Below, one piece after another: positions 32,552 through 33,540 of a stretch of 33,540 nt of DNA. The position numbers and the translations under genes were made by a program. The DNA is from Acidobacteriota bacterium (GTDB lineage: Bacteria; Acidobacteriota; Terriglobia; Acidiferrales; 2-02-FULL-67-57): the NCBI GenBank assembly GCA_022571295.1, contig JACZYA010000016.1:1-33540 (forward strand). Direction: 5' to 3'. The number at the start of each line of letters is the position of its first letter. Position 1 is the stretch's first letter. Under the pieces are notes generated by a model that was given only the letters and a program-made list of their open reading frames with translations, did not search any database and had not been told where the DNA came from.

Positions 32552-33540
32552 CAGCGTTCAGCCGGCTCCGAGGGGGTTTCTTCGCTGGGGATCTCGGGCA
32601 CAGCGGCCGTCACGGGCGGCGCCTCCTCCTCAACCTGGAGGCGCTCGACGATGCGGGCTATGGGCTTCTCCAACACCTCGAAGTACGGCTTGGGATAAAT
32701 TCCGATCCAGAAGCACCAGATGACCAGCGGCACCAGCGTGACCAGCTCGCGCAGGTTTAGATCAGGGAGCGACTTGTTGGCGGGCTTGGTCACCTCGCCG
32801 AACATCACCCGCTGGTAGAGCCAGAGCAAATAGGCAGCGCCCAGGACAATTCCCGCCACCGCAAAGCCCGCCCACCACATGTTGACCTGCCAAGCTCCGA
32901 GCAGGATGGTAAATTCGCCGATGAACCCGTTGAGCAACGGCATCCCCAGCGAGGCCAGGCTGATAATCAAAAAGATAGCGGCGAAGACCGGCATGGGCGT
33001 GGACAGCCCGCCGAACTCGCTGATCTCGCGCGTGTGCCGGCGCTCGTAAAGGTATCCCACAATCAAGAAGAGCGCGCCGGTCGAGATGCCGTGGTTCACT
33101 TGCTGGATCAAACTGCCGGTCAACCCCAAGTGGTTGAGCGTGAAGATACCCAGCGTGCAGAAACCCAGGTGCGAGACCGATGAGTAGGCGATCAGCCGCT
33201 TCATGTCCGTCTGCATCATGCAGACCAGGGCGCCGTAGATGATGGCAATGATGGACAACGTAACCACCACCGGGACGGCCGCGCGCGCGGCTTCGGGAAA
33301 CATCGGCAACGAGAAGCGCATCAAGCCATAGGTGCCCATCTTCAGCAAAACGCCGGCCAGGATGACCGAGCCGGCGGTGGGCGCATCCACGTGGGCGTCA
33401 GGCAGCCAAGTGTGGAAAGGAACCATCGGGACTTTGATAGCGAAGCCGATGAAGAAAGCCCAGAAAATCCAGAATTGCCACTCGTAGGGCAACACCTTGC
33501 CCAGTTCCAAAAACGCCGGGATGCTGAAGGTGTAGATGCC
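32551..33540 (-). CDS. nuoM: NADH-quinone oxidoreductase subunit M, copy 2 (partial, runs off the window)
   Basis: The frame is open to the right edge, so the true start lies beyond 33540. The visible 329 residues cover the central and C-terminal part: FAIKVPMVPFHTWLPDAHV with the key lysine, APTAGSVILAGVLLKMGTYG, MKRLIAYSSVSHLGFCTLGI and FIGEFTILLGAW. After the last helix there is an acidic, Pro-rich tail of about 35 residues (VEEEAPPVTAAVPEIPSEE and on) that copy 1 lacks. More nuo genes of this second set probably lie upstream, outside the window. Confidence 0.95.
   Translation of the reverse strand, partial: GIYTFSIPAFLELGKVLPYEWQFWIFWAFFIGFAIKVPMVPFHTWLPDAHVDAPTAGSVILAGVLLKMGTYGLMRFSLPMFPEAARAAVPVVVTLSIIAIIYGALVCMMQTDMKRLIAYSSVSHLGFCTLGIFTLNHLGLTGSLIQQVNHGISTGALFLIVGYLYERRHTREISEFGGLSTPMPVFAAIFLIISLASLGMPLLNGFIGEFTILLGAWQVNMWWAGFAVAGIVLGAAYLLWLYQRVMFGEVTKPANKSLPDLNLRELVTLVPLVIWCFWIGIYPKPYFEVLEKPIARIVERLQVEEEAPPVTAAVPEIPSEETPSEPAER

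Noticed and set aside
30311-32698. Very long plus-strand open frame (795 codons) opposite the atp and nuoN genes
   Set aside because: It lies antisense to atpB, atpI, atpZ and nuoN, which have clear family motifs. Its sequence is a Gln/His/Gly-rich shadow typical of GC-rich genes.

Overview
The window looks like a piece of a GC-rich Gram-negative chromosome, most likely Acidobacteriota. That placement is an inference from the mix of genes: a bacillithiol-type BshA, an Hfq-like protein with a long N-terminal extension, a NuoE-NuoF fusion, two nuo gene sets, and F0 genes separated from F1 genes. No rRNA or intact tRNA is present to confirm it.

Left part (1-15864). This is ordinary chromosome made of short operons. 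It opens with a possible partial Cys-rich ORF (minus), an alpha/beta hydrolase (plus), a gene-poor stretch with tRNA-T-arm-like hairpins, a ROK-family sugar kinase, a very basic His/Tyr/Arg-rich secreted protein (minus) and an FmdB zinc ribbon. A minus-strand run follows: yggS (PLP homeostasis), a DUF167 protein, a sodium:solute symporter, an M24 peptidase and two small membrane proteins, mostly joined by 4-base stop/start overlaps. Divergent from yggS lies tmk-holB (dTMP kinase and DNA polymerase III delta'). Next come an Hfq-like gene, a hotdog thioesterase (minus), bshA, a foldback repeat, an orphan LytS-type histidine kinase (minus), ribA, and a thiS-like gene overlapping an unknown gene (both minus).

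Right part (15865-33540). This is energy metabolism. A good sigma70-type promoter (15913-15942) precedes a tightly overlapping complex I operon, nuoA-C-D-EF-G-H-J-K-L-M-N. It ends at a strong bidirectional terminator (29147-29172). nuoB and nuoI are missing from their usual places, where the joints are only 2 bases apart or overlap by 1 base. From the right edge, a second nuoM-nuoN pair runs on the minus strand straight into atpZ-atpI-atpB-atpE, which encode F0 a, c and accessory subunits. This transcript converges on the same terminator. No F1 gene is present.

How the genes work together. The first nuo operon encodes the NADH-input module (EF, G), part of the quinone module (C, D, H, A) and all proton-pumping membrane subunits (J, K, L, M, N). 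It cannot form a standard complex I without NuoB (cluster N2) and NuoI (N6a/N6b) from elsewhere, perhaps from the second nuo set that starts beyond the right edge. The second transcript couples a NADH dehydrogenase-type pump to the membrane rotor of ATP synthase. The most unusual observations are the precise absence of nuoB/nuoI, eight ferredoxin-type cysteines in NuoG, a c-subunit with a signal peptide and a Gln/Glu-Ser ion-site pattern, a probable leaderless ribA, a 17-codon ORF just ahead of tmk, and the T-arm-like and foldback repeats.
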